The translations under genes were made by a program, and so were the position numbers. The notes under the pieces were generated by a model. It saw only the letters and a program-made list of their open reading frames with translations. It did no database searches and was not told where the DNA came from. Below are positions 1 to 6,249 of a stretch of DNA of 14,085 nt, piece after piece (the first letter of the stretch is position 1; every line of letters starts with the position of its first letter). This stretch comes from Donghicola sp041224595 (lineage in GTDB: Bacteria; Pseudomonadota; Alphaproteobacteria; Rhodobacterales; Rhodobacteraceae): contig NZ_JBGFGN010000056.1 of assembly GCF_041224595.1 (NCBI RefSeq), positions 1-14,085 on the forward strand. The letters are read 5' to 3'.

Positions 1-88
1 ACAGTTCAGCCAGCGTCATCTCTTCGCGGATCGCTTCCAAGGCGACCTTCGCCTTGAAATCAGGTGAGTGGTTCTTTCTCTTTGCCAT
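1..88 (-). CDS. IS3-family transposase OrfA, N-terminal part only
   Basis: Reading the minus strand from the ATG at 88 gives a protein beginning MAKRKNHSPDFKAKVALEAI and continuing through EEMTLAEL to the window edge. This is the typical start of the small helix-turn-helix OrfA of IS3-family elements, which recognises the terminal repeats and is fused to the OrfB DDE catalytic part by programmed frameshifting. Only about 29 residues are visible, so neither intactness nor the subgroup can be judged. It is too short to show as a full ORF and was found by reading the sequence. Confidence 0.7.
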   Translation of the reverse strand, partial: MAKRKNHSPDFKAKVALEAIREEMTLAEL

Positions 89-154
89 TGTAGATCGTCT
101 CTTTCATCAGGCGACCCATCTTAAACTCTGGTCCGAAATTCCGCGACCACCTCT
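1..154 (-). mobile_element. IS3-like element, one end (continues off the window)
   Basis: The minus strand carries the start of an IS3-type OrfA (88 down to 1). Ahead of it is a 66-base leader that begins where similarity to the neighbouring IS256 transposase stops, at about 153-155. The leader starts AGAGGTGGTCGCGGAATTTC on the minus strand, which is a plausible terminal inverted repeat. The boundary is placed from the break in the IS256 reading frame (after the residues TRAG), so it is good to a few bases only. The other end, the rest of the transposase and any target duplication lie outside the window. Confidence 0.6.
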
Positions 155-359
155 GCCCGCGCGGGTCTGCCAATCCCGCTCTCGATAACCGTTGCGTTCA
201 GCCAGCCTCTCGCTGCTCTTCTCGCCGTAGTCTGCACCAGTCTTGGCGCCAACCTCCAGCTCCATCAGCCGTTCGGCGGCAAAGCCAATCATCTCGCGCA
301 GTAAATCCGCATCAGAGCTCTTTTCCACAAGCGCGGAGGTCCATCATGGGCTTGATCAT
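155..359 (-). pseudogene. IS256-family transposase remnant, frameshifted and truncated
   Basis: The frame from 328 downward encodes a GTG-started stretch with AERLMELEVGAKTGADYGEK and RNGYRERDWQTRAG, the well-known N-terminal region of IS256 (mutator-type) transposases. From memory of the family, the true start reads MIKPMMDLRALVEKSSDADL. Here the ATG at 359 gives MIKPMMDLRA and then shifts out of frame into a stop, because GCT runs directly into TGTGGAAAAG; two bases appear to be missing near 328-331. At the other end, similarity stops after TRAG at about 155, where the IS3-like element begins. The DDE catalytic domain is absent from the window. The gene therefore cannot make an active transposase here. 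The rest may lie beyond the IS3-like element. Confidence 0.75.
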
Positions 360-589
360 TGGGTGTCATCCTTGGATTAGATGGTGACTTGCAACCTGAC
401 CTTACCCAGAAACCCAATGTCCACCTGAATCTACACCATCTCATGGGACGTCACCCACAGTGCCGAGGAAACCGAAGAATGCGGAAGACGCCCTTCATGG
501 CAGAATAGTTTGTTGAGCCTCGCAGGCGTACGCCGTCGGGGAGGGGCAGTTTCTCAAAGCGGTTCCCTTCGTTGAAAAACGTTCAGGGC
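360..589. other. Non-coding stretch between IS256 remnant and isomerase gene
   Basis: This 230-base stretch has no credible gene. Bases from 360 to about 450 probably belong to the leader and end of the IS256-like element, because they directly precede its start codon on the minus strand, but I could not place the terminal inverted repeat. Bases from about 450 to 589 may be further element debris or the 3' flank of the isomerase gene. I see no clear terminator just after the isomerase stop codon. Confidence 0.4.
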
Positions 590-1399
590 TTAAATTAGTG
601 TTTCTAACCAGGCCACTGTTTTCGGGAGTATTTTAAGACGGTCACGGACTTCGATAATCAGGCGTGGCGTTTCTTCTATAGCATCCAATCCATTCAGAAC
701 GGGATCCCAGTTGATACGGCCCTCGCCGGGGTGCCAGTGACGGTCGGCATAGCCGTCGACGTCTTGCAAGTGGACATGCCCCAGATGGCCGCTAGCAGCC
801 GCGATGAAGTCGGGTACTGGCGGGGCGTTGTAATTATTGTGCGCTAGATCCGCGTGGCCAGTGTCGATAGGGACCTTCAAGTTCGGATGATTGATCTGGC
901 GGACCAGATCCACGCGGGTGGCAGGGTCGGTGTCCTCGATGTTTTCCAGCATTAAGGTGCATCCGATGTCTTGGGCGCGGGCCAGAGCGGGGGCCAAACA
1001 GTCGGCGGCTGCTTCGAACATTTGTGCTTCGACCTTGGGGTAGTTCCGGCGGTTCAAAACGTTCCACATGGTGAACGGGCTGTGAATGACCATATGGGTG
1101 CCGCCCAATGCTTCGGCGATCTCTAGCCCCTTGAGGAAGCGTTCCTGAATGATGGCGCGTATGGAGCGATCGGGATTGGATAGCTCGAGGCCAAAGAACG
1201 GGCCGTGGATGCCGCGCGGGCCGTTATGGCCGTCGAGCGCGGCTTGGTACTGGCCGATCAGGTCGCTGCAATCGCCCGCGATCACGTCGGGCATGACGAA
1301 ATCCTGGATCTCGATGGGGCGGTCGGACTCACAGAGCCAGTTTTTGATGGATAGGTAGCTGTCGAATTCAACAGCTGCGCCAATGGTGGAAAGAGCCAA
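590..1399 (-). CDS. Sugar phosphate isomerase/epimerase (xylose isomerase-like TIM barrel)
   Basis: A 269-residue cytoplasmic enzyme of the AP-endonuclease-2/xylose isomerase-like superfamily, whose members isomerise or epimerise sugars using one or two divalent metals. Visible motifs follow the barrel strands: HGPFFGLE (about 65-72), the HSPF strand with H106, LENIED with metal-ligand candidate E152, PIDTGHADLAHN with D179 and H182, GHVHLQDVDG with H210, HWHPGEGRINW (221-231), and IIEVRD with E250. The start is a TTG with a good ribosome site, AAAGGA, eight bases upstream; no ATG fits better. It begins 12 bases after the permease stop codon, so it is the last gene of the transporter operon and probably acts on the imported sugar or a derivative. 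The substrate cannot be told. Length and motifs look intact despite the transposon debris just downstream. Confidence 0.85.
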   Translation of the reverse strand: MALSTIGAAVEFDSYLSIKNWLCESDRPIEIQDFVMPDVIAGDCSDLIGQYQAALDGHNGPRGIHGPFFGLELSNPDRSIRAIIQERFLKGLEIAEALGGTHMVIHSPFTMWNVLNRRNYPKVEAQMFEAAADCLAPALARAQDIGCTLMLENIEDTDPATRVDLVRQINHPNLKVPIDTGHADLAHNNYNAPPVPDFIAAASGHLGHVHLQDVDGYADRHWHPGEGRINWDPVLNGLDAIEETPRLIIEVRDRLKILPKTVAWLETLI

Positions 1400-1411
1400 A
1401 AGAGTGGTCCT

Positions 1412-2230
1412 TTATTTGATGCCAGCGCGCATAAAGCGCTGCACGAACTGGCGTTGGAAGAGGAAGAAACCCAACAAAAGTGGGGCAGAAGTCATGAGTG
1501 TTGCGGCGTTGATCACCGCCCAAGATGTGCCACTATCGGTGGTGGCAAAGATCGACAGGCCCACGGTCAGGGGCCTTGTTTCGACGGAATTGGTGATGAT
1601 CAGGGGCCAGAGGAAATTGTTCCAGTGATGACTGACCGAGACGAGGCCAAAGGCAAGCATCGCGGGTTTGCCCAAGGGGACGTAGACTCGCCAGAGCAGA
1701 CCAAGAAGGGAGCAGCCTTCGATCCGTGCGGCTTCGTCCAGTTCCTTGGGAATGGTCATAAAGGTCTGGCGCAGCAAGAAAATCGCAAACCCCGAGGCAA
1801 AATAGGGCAAGCCGATGGCTAGGATAGTGTCCACCAGCCCGAGGCTGCGCATGGTCCGGTAATTCTCGACCAGCAGGATGTCGGGCATCACCAGCAACTG
1901 CATCAGGATCAGGGCAAAGAGGATCGATTTTCCAGGAAACTCCAAGCGGGCAAAAGCGAAGGCCGCCAGCGTGCACAGGATCAATTGGGCGCTCAGGATC
2001 ACCCCGACCAAGAGGATGGAGTTCAGGAAATAGCGAGCGAAGGGAGCTTGGTCCCAAGCACTGATAAAGTTCTCCAGCGTCAACGGGGCGGTTACGTCAA
2101 AGCGGGCCTCAAATGCGGGCGGGTGGATCGCGGCCCAAACGGCGTAGGCAAGAGGGACGATCCAGAGAAGTCCCAGCAAAGTGCCTGCGCTTCGGATCAG
2201 AAAACGATCGAGGGGTGTGTCTTGGATCAT
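1412..2230 (-). CDS. Carbohydrate ABC transporter permease, MalG/UgpE type
   Basis: A 272-residue inner-membrane permease of the binding-protein-dependent (MalG/UgpE) family. It has about six hydrophobic segments, starting with LLGLLWIVPLAYAVWAAI near residue 18. The cytoplasmic EAA loop that docks on the ATPase is clear at EAARIEGCSLLGLLWRVYVP, followed by LGKPAMLAFGL. It ends QRQFVQRFMRAGIK, the usual basic tail of this family. The ATG overlaps the stop of the partner permease by four bases (ATGA), which indicates translational coupling and equal amounts of the two permeases. It forms the heterodimeric channel with the product of the gene upstream. Assignment to the family is secure; the sugar is not identified. 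Confidence 0.92.
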   Translation of the reverse strand: MIQDTPLDRFLIRSAGTLLGLLWIVPLAYAVWAAIHPPAFEARFDVTAPLTLENFISAWDQAPFARYFLNSILLVGVILSAQLILCTLAAFAFARLEFPGKSILFALILMQLLVMPDILLVENYRTMRSLGLVDTILAIGLPYFASGFAIFLLRQTFMTIPKELDEAARIEGCSLLGLLWRVYVPLGKPAMLAFGLVSVSHHWNNFLWPLIITNSVETRPLTVGLSIFATTDSGTSWAVINAATLMTSAPLLLGFFLFQRQFVQRFMRAGIK

Positions 2231-3099
2231 TTGTAGTGCACCCGCTTATCCGCAAGAAAGAACTGTCCGATCCCCACGATCCCGATGATCGCGATCAGCA
2301 CCACCGTCAGCGCCGCCGCATACGCTGTGTCCCAGAACCGAAAGCCAGTCTCGTAGATGTAATAGAGCAGCAGCATCGAGGCGTTATCAGGCCCGCCTTT
2401 GGTCATCACGAACACATGGTCCACAAGGCGGAAGGCGTTGATCACCGCGTTGACTGACACAAACAGGGTCGTCGGCATGATTAGCGGCAAGGTCACGCGG
2501 CGAAAGAAGGTCCAGCGCGAGCATCCCTCGATCGCGGCGGCTTCACGCAGGGTTTCGGGGACGGTTTGCAATGCCGCGAGAAAGAAGATCATAAAGAAGC
2601 CCGCTTCCTTCCAGATGGTCACTGCGGCCACCGAATAGAGAGCGGTGTCCGGCTGGCCAGCGTAATTGGCAGAAGGCAGTCCGAAGAATAGTCGGATTTG
2701 GTCAATCAGGCCAAAGCCTGGCGCGTAAAAGAACAGCCAGATATTGGCGACCGCGATCAGGGGCAGGACCGTTGGCGTGAAAAAAGACATGCGCAACAGC
2801 CCGACTCCTCGAAATGAGCGATGCACCAGTAGCGCCATAATCAGAGCCAATGCGATCGAGGTGGGGATCGTGATCGCGGCATAGATCGCCGAGTTCACCA
2901 TCGCTTTGATGAAGACCGGATCGCTCAACATCTGCTCATAGTTGCCAAGGCCGGTGAATACCGAGGCGCGGCGGCCTTTGGGTGTAGTCCAGAAGCTGTT
3001 CAGCAGCGTCTGAACCGCGGGCAGATGGGTGAAGGTGATCAGGAATACGAACGCCGGCAAGAGCAGCGCCCATGCGTAGATCCAGTCACGTTTGATCAT
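2227..3099 (-). CDS. Carbohydrate ABC transporter permease, MalF/UgpA type
   Basis: A permease of about 290 residues that pairs with the MalG-like protein encoded next. It begins MIKRDWIYAWALLLPAFVFL, a typical short cytoplasmic start and first membrane helix. The ATPase-docking EAA loop is at EAAAIEGCSRWTFFRRVTLP, followed by LIMPTTLF. I chose the ATG at 3099 because the GGGGGTGAGT just upstream is a strong ribosome site for it. A GTG two codons earlier (3105) overlaps that site and would add two residues. The gene follows the binding-protein gene after a 54-base gap that holds a terminator-like hairpin, so it is probably expressed less than the binding protein. It lacks the large periplasmic insert of enteric MalF, as is usual for UgpA-type proteins. 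Confidence 0.9.
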   Translation of the reverse strand: MIKRDWIYAWALLLPAFVFLITFTHLPAVQTLLNSFWTTPKGRRASVFTGLGNYEQMLSDPVFIKAMVNSAIYAAITIPTSIALALIMALLVHRSFRGVGLLRMSFFTPTVLPLIAVANIWLFFYAPGFGLIDQIRLFFGLPSANYAGQPDTALYSVAAVTIWKEAGFFMIFFLAALQTVPETLREAAAIEGCSRWTFFRRVTLPLIMPTTLFVSVNAVINAFRLVDHVFVMTKGGPDNASMLLLYYIYETGFRFWDTAYAAALTVVLIAIIGIVGIGQFFLADKRVHYK

Positions 3100-3110
3100 A
3101 CTCACCCCCG

Positions 3111-3146
3111 AAAAAACAAAGGGGCCCCCGCAGTCGAAGGCCCCCA
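3111..3146 (-). terminator. Terminator-like hairpin between binding protein and permease
   Basis: On the minus strand, just after the binding-protein stop codon, GGGGCC (3144-3139) can pair with GGCCCC (3126-3121) around a 12-base loop. It is followed by TTTGTTTTTT (3120-3111). This is the shape of a Rho-independent terminator, though the stem is only six pairs. Because the permease genes follow directly, it most likely acts as a partial terminator or 3' stabiliser that keeps the binding protein in excess, a common arrangement in ABC operons. Its efficiency is not known. Confidence 0.6.
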
Positions 3147-3153
3147 GAAAGAC

Positions 3154-4428
3154 TTAGTAGTAGGGCTTCAGGATCGCTTCGGCAGCGGCCTGCGCGCCAT
3201 CCAGAGCGGCCTTGGGCTCGGTCTGACCGGTGATCGCCGATTCCAGTGCCGAATTCAGCAGCTGGGTGACCTTGGGGCCTTCAAAGGTCGACAGCTCTGG
3301 CACTGCGTATTCCAGCTGATCACGGGCGACCAGCGCCTGCGGGAAGTCGGCGGTGTAGACTTTCATAGTATCGGTGTCCCAGACGTCGGGGCGGGGTGCG
3401 ACGTAGCCGGTTGCGATGCTCCACTTGGCGGCTTGCTCGGGCTCGGTGACCCATTTGACAAAGTCCGCAGCGGCTTGCAGTTCTTCGTCGCTTGCCCCCT
3501 TCAGCAGGTAGAAGTTGCCGCCTCCGGTAGGGGCGCCGTTCTGCTGCAGGCCAGGCAGGAAGCCCACGCCAAAGTCAAAGGGGGCGTTGGTGCGCACGTT
3601 GGTCAGGTTGCCGGTGGTGGTCCAGATCATCGCGGCTTGACCGTCGAAGAACGCCTTGGGGGTGCCGCCCCAATCCAGAATGCCGGGAGCCATGACTTCG
3701 TCGGTGGCCGAAAGGGCGACCAGAGCCTCGAGCGCGCCAACAGCCGCGTCAGAGTTGAAGGTTACCTTAGTGCCGGTTTCGTCCGCCAGTTTGCCGCCGT
3801 TGCCCGCGACGATGCCGGTCCAGAGCCACGAGGGGAAGCCCGACGACGGGATATGAACGCCCCACTGGGTGACGTTGCCCGCGTCGTCATTGACGGTCAG
3901 GGCTTTGCCCATTTCCACCATTTCAGCCCAGTTTTTGGGACCTTCTTCGGGGTTCAGGCCAGCGGCTGCGAACGCCTCTTTGTTCCAGTAGAGAACAGGT
4001 GTCGAGCGCTGGAAAGGAATACCCCAAGTTTTGCCTTCGGTCTGGCTGTTCGCCATGAACGCAGGGTAAAAGCCGCCGATCCAGTCTTTCTGCTCTTCTT
4101 CGGTGACGAAATCATCCCATGCTACGATCATGTCTTCGTCGATAAAGGTGAACATGTCGGTCGAGAGAGAGATGATCAGCTGAGGCGCGTTGCCGCCACG
4201 GACGGCTGTGATCGCCTTGGTCGTGGTGTCCGCATAAGAGCCAGTGTAGATCGCGTCGATGTTTACGTCAGCGTTGTTGGCCATGTATTCTTCGGTCAGG
4301 GCCTGAATGGTGTCCGCTGCCGCGCCGCCTACGGCCACGGGGAAGTAGAATTCCAGATCGGTCGCCGAGGCACCGGTCGCCAGAGCGGCTATCGCCGAGC
4401 TTGCGAAGTAGACGTTACGCAGTTTCAT
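3154..4428 (-). CDS. Extracellular sugar-type solute-binding protein (UgpB-like, family 1)
   Basis: A 424-residue periplasmic binding protein that delivers substrate to the importer. The N-terminus MKLRNVYFASSAIAALATGA is a Sec signal peptide, with likely cleavage after GASA at residue 22 or 23. There is no lipobox cysteine, which fits a soluble periplasmic protein of a Gram-negative cell. The mature part starts TDLEFYFPVAVGG and has the UgpB-like helix AADTIQALTEEYMANN, then PVLYWNKEAFAAAGLNPEEG and the FVKWVTEPEQAAKW segment near the C-terminus, all typical of family 1 binding proteins for sugars or glycerol-3-phosphate-like ligands. Its ATG overlaps the end of the ATPase gene by 14 bases, with an AAAGGA ribosome site inside that gene. 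UgpB resemblance does not prove the ligand; other sugars and polyols use close relatives. Confidence 0.9.
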   Translation of the reverse strand: MKLRNVYFASSAIAALATGASATDLEFYFPVAVGGAAADTIQALTEEYMANNADVNIDAIYTGSYADTTTKAITAVRGGNAPQLIISLSTDMFTFIDEDMIVAWDDFVTEEEQKDWIGGFYPAFMANSQTEGKTWGIPFQRSTPVLYWNKEAFAAAGLNPEEGPKNWAEMVEMGKALTVNDDAGNVTQWGVHIPSSGFPSWLWTGIVAGNGGKLADETGTKVTFNSDAAVGALEALVALSATDEVMAPGILDWGGTPKAFFDGQAAMIWTTTGNLTNVRTNAPFDFGVGFLPGLQQNGAPTGGGNFYLLKGASDEELQAAADFVKWVTEPEQAAKWSIATGYVAPRPDVWDTDTMKVYTADFPQALVARDQLEYAVPELSTFEGPKVTQLLNSALESAITGQTEPKAALDGAQAAAEAILKPYY

Positions 4429-5491
4429 GGGTCGTGTCCTTTTGAGCTAGGGACGGGGTGGGAAAATCGTATTGGGTCAGGCGCTGGCCATTGTTGGCAA
4501 AGACGCTGACGGCCTCTGGCGACCAGCCAAGGGGGAACTCGGAAGGGGGTACAGGGGCGGCTGCTGGCATCCGCATGATGAACCGCGTCTGGCCTGCTGT
4601 CGCGCTGACCAAACGATCCGCGCCAAGGTATTCGATGCTGGAGATCCGCGCGGTGGGGCCGCGGGGTGCCACATGTATGTCCTCGGCCCGCAAACCGATC
4701 AGGTGGGGCTGGCGCACATCGGGGAGGGCCCCGCCCGCTAGATCGGCAGGGTCGAATAGCGCCATCGGCGGCGTACCGATAAAGCCCGCGGTGAAGGTCG
4801 TGGCAGGACGGGCATATATGTCCTGGGGGGTACCGGCCTGCTCGATCCGGCCTTGGTTCATGACAATAATCTGGTCGGCCATTGTCATTGCCTCGACTTG
4901 ATCATGCGTCACATACACGACAGTCAGACCAAGCTGTTGCTGCAGCGCGCGCAGCTCGACTCGCATCTCGGTCCGCAACTTGGCATCAAGGTTCGACAGA
5001 GGTTCGTCCATCAGGCAAATCGGACGTTCGCTGATCACCGCTCGGGCCAGGGCCACACGCTGCTGCTGTCCGCCTGACAGTTGCGCTGGCTTGCGATCCA
5101 ATAGGGTGCTCAGGCCCATCATCTCGGCCACACGCGACAGGCGCTGGATACGCACTGCTTTGGGGGTTTTGCGTACCTTCAGACCAAAGAGGATATTCTC
5201 GGCGACGTTCAGGTGTGGGAAGAGGGCATAAGACTGGAACACCATTGATACGTTCCGGCCATTCGGCGTGGTGTGCCCTACATCTTTACCGTTAATTACA
5301 ATTGAGCCGCTGGTCTGCTGATCCAATCCAGCGATTAACCTCAGTAGGGTCGATTTTCCGCATCCGGACGGCCCTAGTAGGACTGAAAACTCTCCCTGCC
5401 TCAAGGTCACAGACACGTCGCGCAGCGCATAACTCTCGCCAAATGCGCGGGTCAAGGAGGAGATCTGGATGGGGTCTTGGGTGTTCTGCAT
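4415..5491 (-). CDS. Sugar ABC transporter ATP-binding protein (UgpC/MalK type)
   Basis: A 358-residue ATPase that powers the importer from the cytoplasmic face. Numbered from the chosen ATG: Walker A GPSGCGKST at 40-48, Q-loop Q86, signature LSGGQQQRVALARA at 138-151, Walker B ICLMDEP with D162 and E163, D-loop SNLDA, and H-loop H196 in VTHDQVEA. The region after about residue 240 is the OB-fold regulatory domain of MalK/UgpC proteins (LIGLRAEDIHVA, ISSIEYLGADRLVSA). The frame extends nine codons further to a TTG at 5518, but that start has no convincing ribosome site, so I prefer the ATG at 5491; this is uncertain. It is the first gene of the operon, which is less common than having the binding protein first. 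All catalytic residues are present. Confidence 0.9.
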   Translation of the reverse strand: MQNTQDPIQISSLTRAFGESYALRDVSVTLRQGEFSVLLGPSGCGKSTLLRLIAGLDQQTSGSIVINGKDVGHTTPNGRNVSMVFQSYALFPHLNVAENILFGLKVRKTPKAVRIQRLSRVAEMMGLSTLLDRKPAQLSGGQQQRVALARAVISERPICLMDEPLSNLDAKLRTEMRVELRALQQQLGLTVVYVTHDQVEAMTMADQIIVMNQGRIEQAGTPQDIYARPATTFTAGFIGTPPMALFDPADLAGGALPDVRQPHLIGLRAEDIHVAPRGPTARISSIEYLGADRLVSATAGQTRFIMRMPAAAPVPPSEFPLGWSPEAVSVFANNGQRLTQYDFPTPSLAQKDTTHETA

Positions 5492-5713
5492 ACGTGTGCA
5501 GAGACCATCAAATGGCAAACGCGAAGTGACAGTAAAAGAATATTTTATGTCAGCGAGTGAGTTTGAAGTGTGCCACGTGACCGTCAGCGCATCTCATAAT
5601 GAGAATGTATAAGGGTTGTCTTCGGCGTGGTGACGAGCAAACCACCAGCAGAAAGAAAAGAAGTCCACTGGTGGCCCTGAATATCTGAAGAGGGGTGCTT
5701 TGTTGGCTGCCTT
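5492..5713. promoter_or_regulatory. Probable control region of the transporter operon
   Basis: This AT-richer gap upstream of the minus-strand transporter operon must hold its promoter, although I cannot name convincing -35/-10 boxes. It contains a 13-base palindrome TCTCATAATGAGA (5592-5604), an inverted pair TGACA/TGTCA (5527-5531 and 5548-5552) around an AT-rich 16-base centre, and an inverted repeat CCACCAG/CTGGTGG (5642-5648 and 5668-5674) with a 19-base loop. The last could form a weak hairpin downstream of the small gene at 5714. I see no proper PhoB-type direct repeat. Operator function of any of these is inference. Confidence 0.4.
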
Positions 5714-5911
5714 TTACTGATCGCGCACGAAGCGCTCTAGCCAAGCCGAAATCGACTCAGCGGGCGCACCGAAAAACTCGGCATTGGAGAGCAGGTCGGG
5801 GGTGACGTCACGCGGTTGTACGGGGCGCGGCAAGCCTTGTTCATTGCGGAACCAAACGTGGCTAACTGCATTGCTGTCATCTGTCTCGGCGACAAACAGG
5901 CATTTTTCCAT
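5714..5911 (-). CDS. Small hypothetical protein, 65 residues
   Basis: I do not recognise this protein. It starts MEKCLFVAETDDSNAVSHVW, has a middle part rich in proline and arginine (PRPVQPRDVTPDLL), and ends in a likely amphipathic helix (ESISAWLERFVRDQ). It has no membrane segment, signal peptide or metal motif. An AGGTAG ribosome site lies five bases before the ATG, and the composition looks like a real soluble, acidic protein rather than a shadow. It is read on the minus strand, divergent from the ribbon-helix-helix gene and upstream of the transporter operon, about 220 bases from it. It could belong to either neighbour or be a relic. The overlapping plus-strand frame at 5816-6019 has no supporting features. 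Confidence 0.5.
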   Translation of the reverse strand: MEKCLFVAETDDSNAVSHVWFRNEQGLPRPVQPRDVTPDLLSNAEFFGAPAESISAWLERFVRDQ

Positions 5912-6015
5912 AACATCTACCTAGTTGGCATAATTGAAGGAGATCCGGTTTCTGTTCTTTCTGCCCGTATGACAAGCCCGTTCACGAGTGATTTCAATAA
6001 ATTTTTTCCAAGTGG

Positions 6016-6059
6016 TTGAGAAAACTTCACTAAAGTGAAATAATGACGTCATTACGTCA
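6016..6059 (+). promoter_or_regulatory. Promoter with overlapping operator-like repeats
   Basis: TTGAGA (6016-6021) and AATAAT (6039-6044), 17 bases apart, form a plausible sigma-70-type promoter ahead of the nine-gene cluster. Inside the spacer lies a palindrome, TTCACT-AA-AGTGAA (6026-6039). Directly after the -10 box come ATGACGTCAT (6043-6052, a perfect palindrome) and a tandem ACGTCA pair eight bases apart (6046-6051 and 6054-6059). Short repeats with spacing near this are typical operators of ribbon-helix-helix proteins, and the first gene of the cluster looks like one. Autoregulation is therefore a reasonable guess, not shown. Confidence 0.5.
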
Positions 6060-6072
6060 AAATGGTCTGCCC

Positions 6073-6246
6073 ATGTCGAAAGATAAAAAATCCTCGGTCA
6101 AAGATGACAAATCTAAGAAGAAGAACACCTCGCTCCGGCTGGACAGCAAAACTCTCAAGGCTTTGAAACTGCGCGCGATCGAAGACGATACAAGCGTTCA
6201 GAGGATCATCGAAACCCTTGTGGAAGACTATCTGAAGAAATCCTGA
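6073..6246 (+). CDS. Small ribbon-helix-helix-like protein with lysine-rich tail
   Basis: A 57-residue protein. The N-terminal half (MSKDKKSSVKDDKSKKKNTS) is lysine-rich and probably disordered. The rest has a strand and two helices, SLRLDSKTLKALKLRAIEDD then TSVQRIIETLVEDYLKKS, matching the CopG/Arc/ParG ribbon-helix-helix plan, in which a dimer inserts the strand into the DNA major groove. In ParG and related partners a flexible N-terminal tail stimulates a ParA-type ATPase, and a ParA gene lies two genes downstream here. A frame start at 6043 would add ten residues, but that sequence is the operator-like repeat and would leave almost no leader after the proposed promoter, so I prefer 6073. 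No strong ribosome site is visible for either. It could alternatively be an antitoxin-like regulator, but no toxin is adjacent. Confidence 0.65.
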   Translation: MSKDKKSSVKDDKSKKKNTSLRLDSKTLKALKLRAIEDDTSVQRIIETLVEDYLKKS

Positions 6247-6249
6247 AGC

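Noticed and set aside
3025..4509. A 494-residue open frame on the plus strand across the binding-protein gene
   Set aside because: It is the antisense shadow of a clear signal-peptide-bearing binding protein. It is rich in arginine, glycine and histidine, has no recognisable domain, and opens inside the permease gene.
5527..5583. Possible Pho box upstream of the transporter operon (CTGACAT and CTGTCAC half-sites on the minus strand)
   Set aside because: The two half-sites start 21 bases apart instead of the expected 11, with no matching middle unit, so phosphate control by PhoB cannot be supported.
5550..5744. A 64-residue minus-strand frame with a hydrophobic segment (LLFFLLVVC)
   Set aside because: It overlaps the end of the better supported small gene and the transporter control region, and it has an arginine-rich low-quality composition. 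It could be a small membrane protein, but nothing else supports it.
5816..6019. A 67-residue plus-strand frame ahead of the RHH gene
   Set aside because: It lies opposite the 65-residue gene and ends within the proposed promoter. I see no ribosome site or domain.
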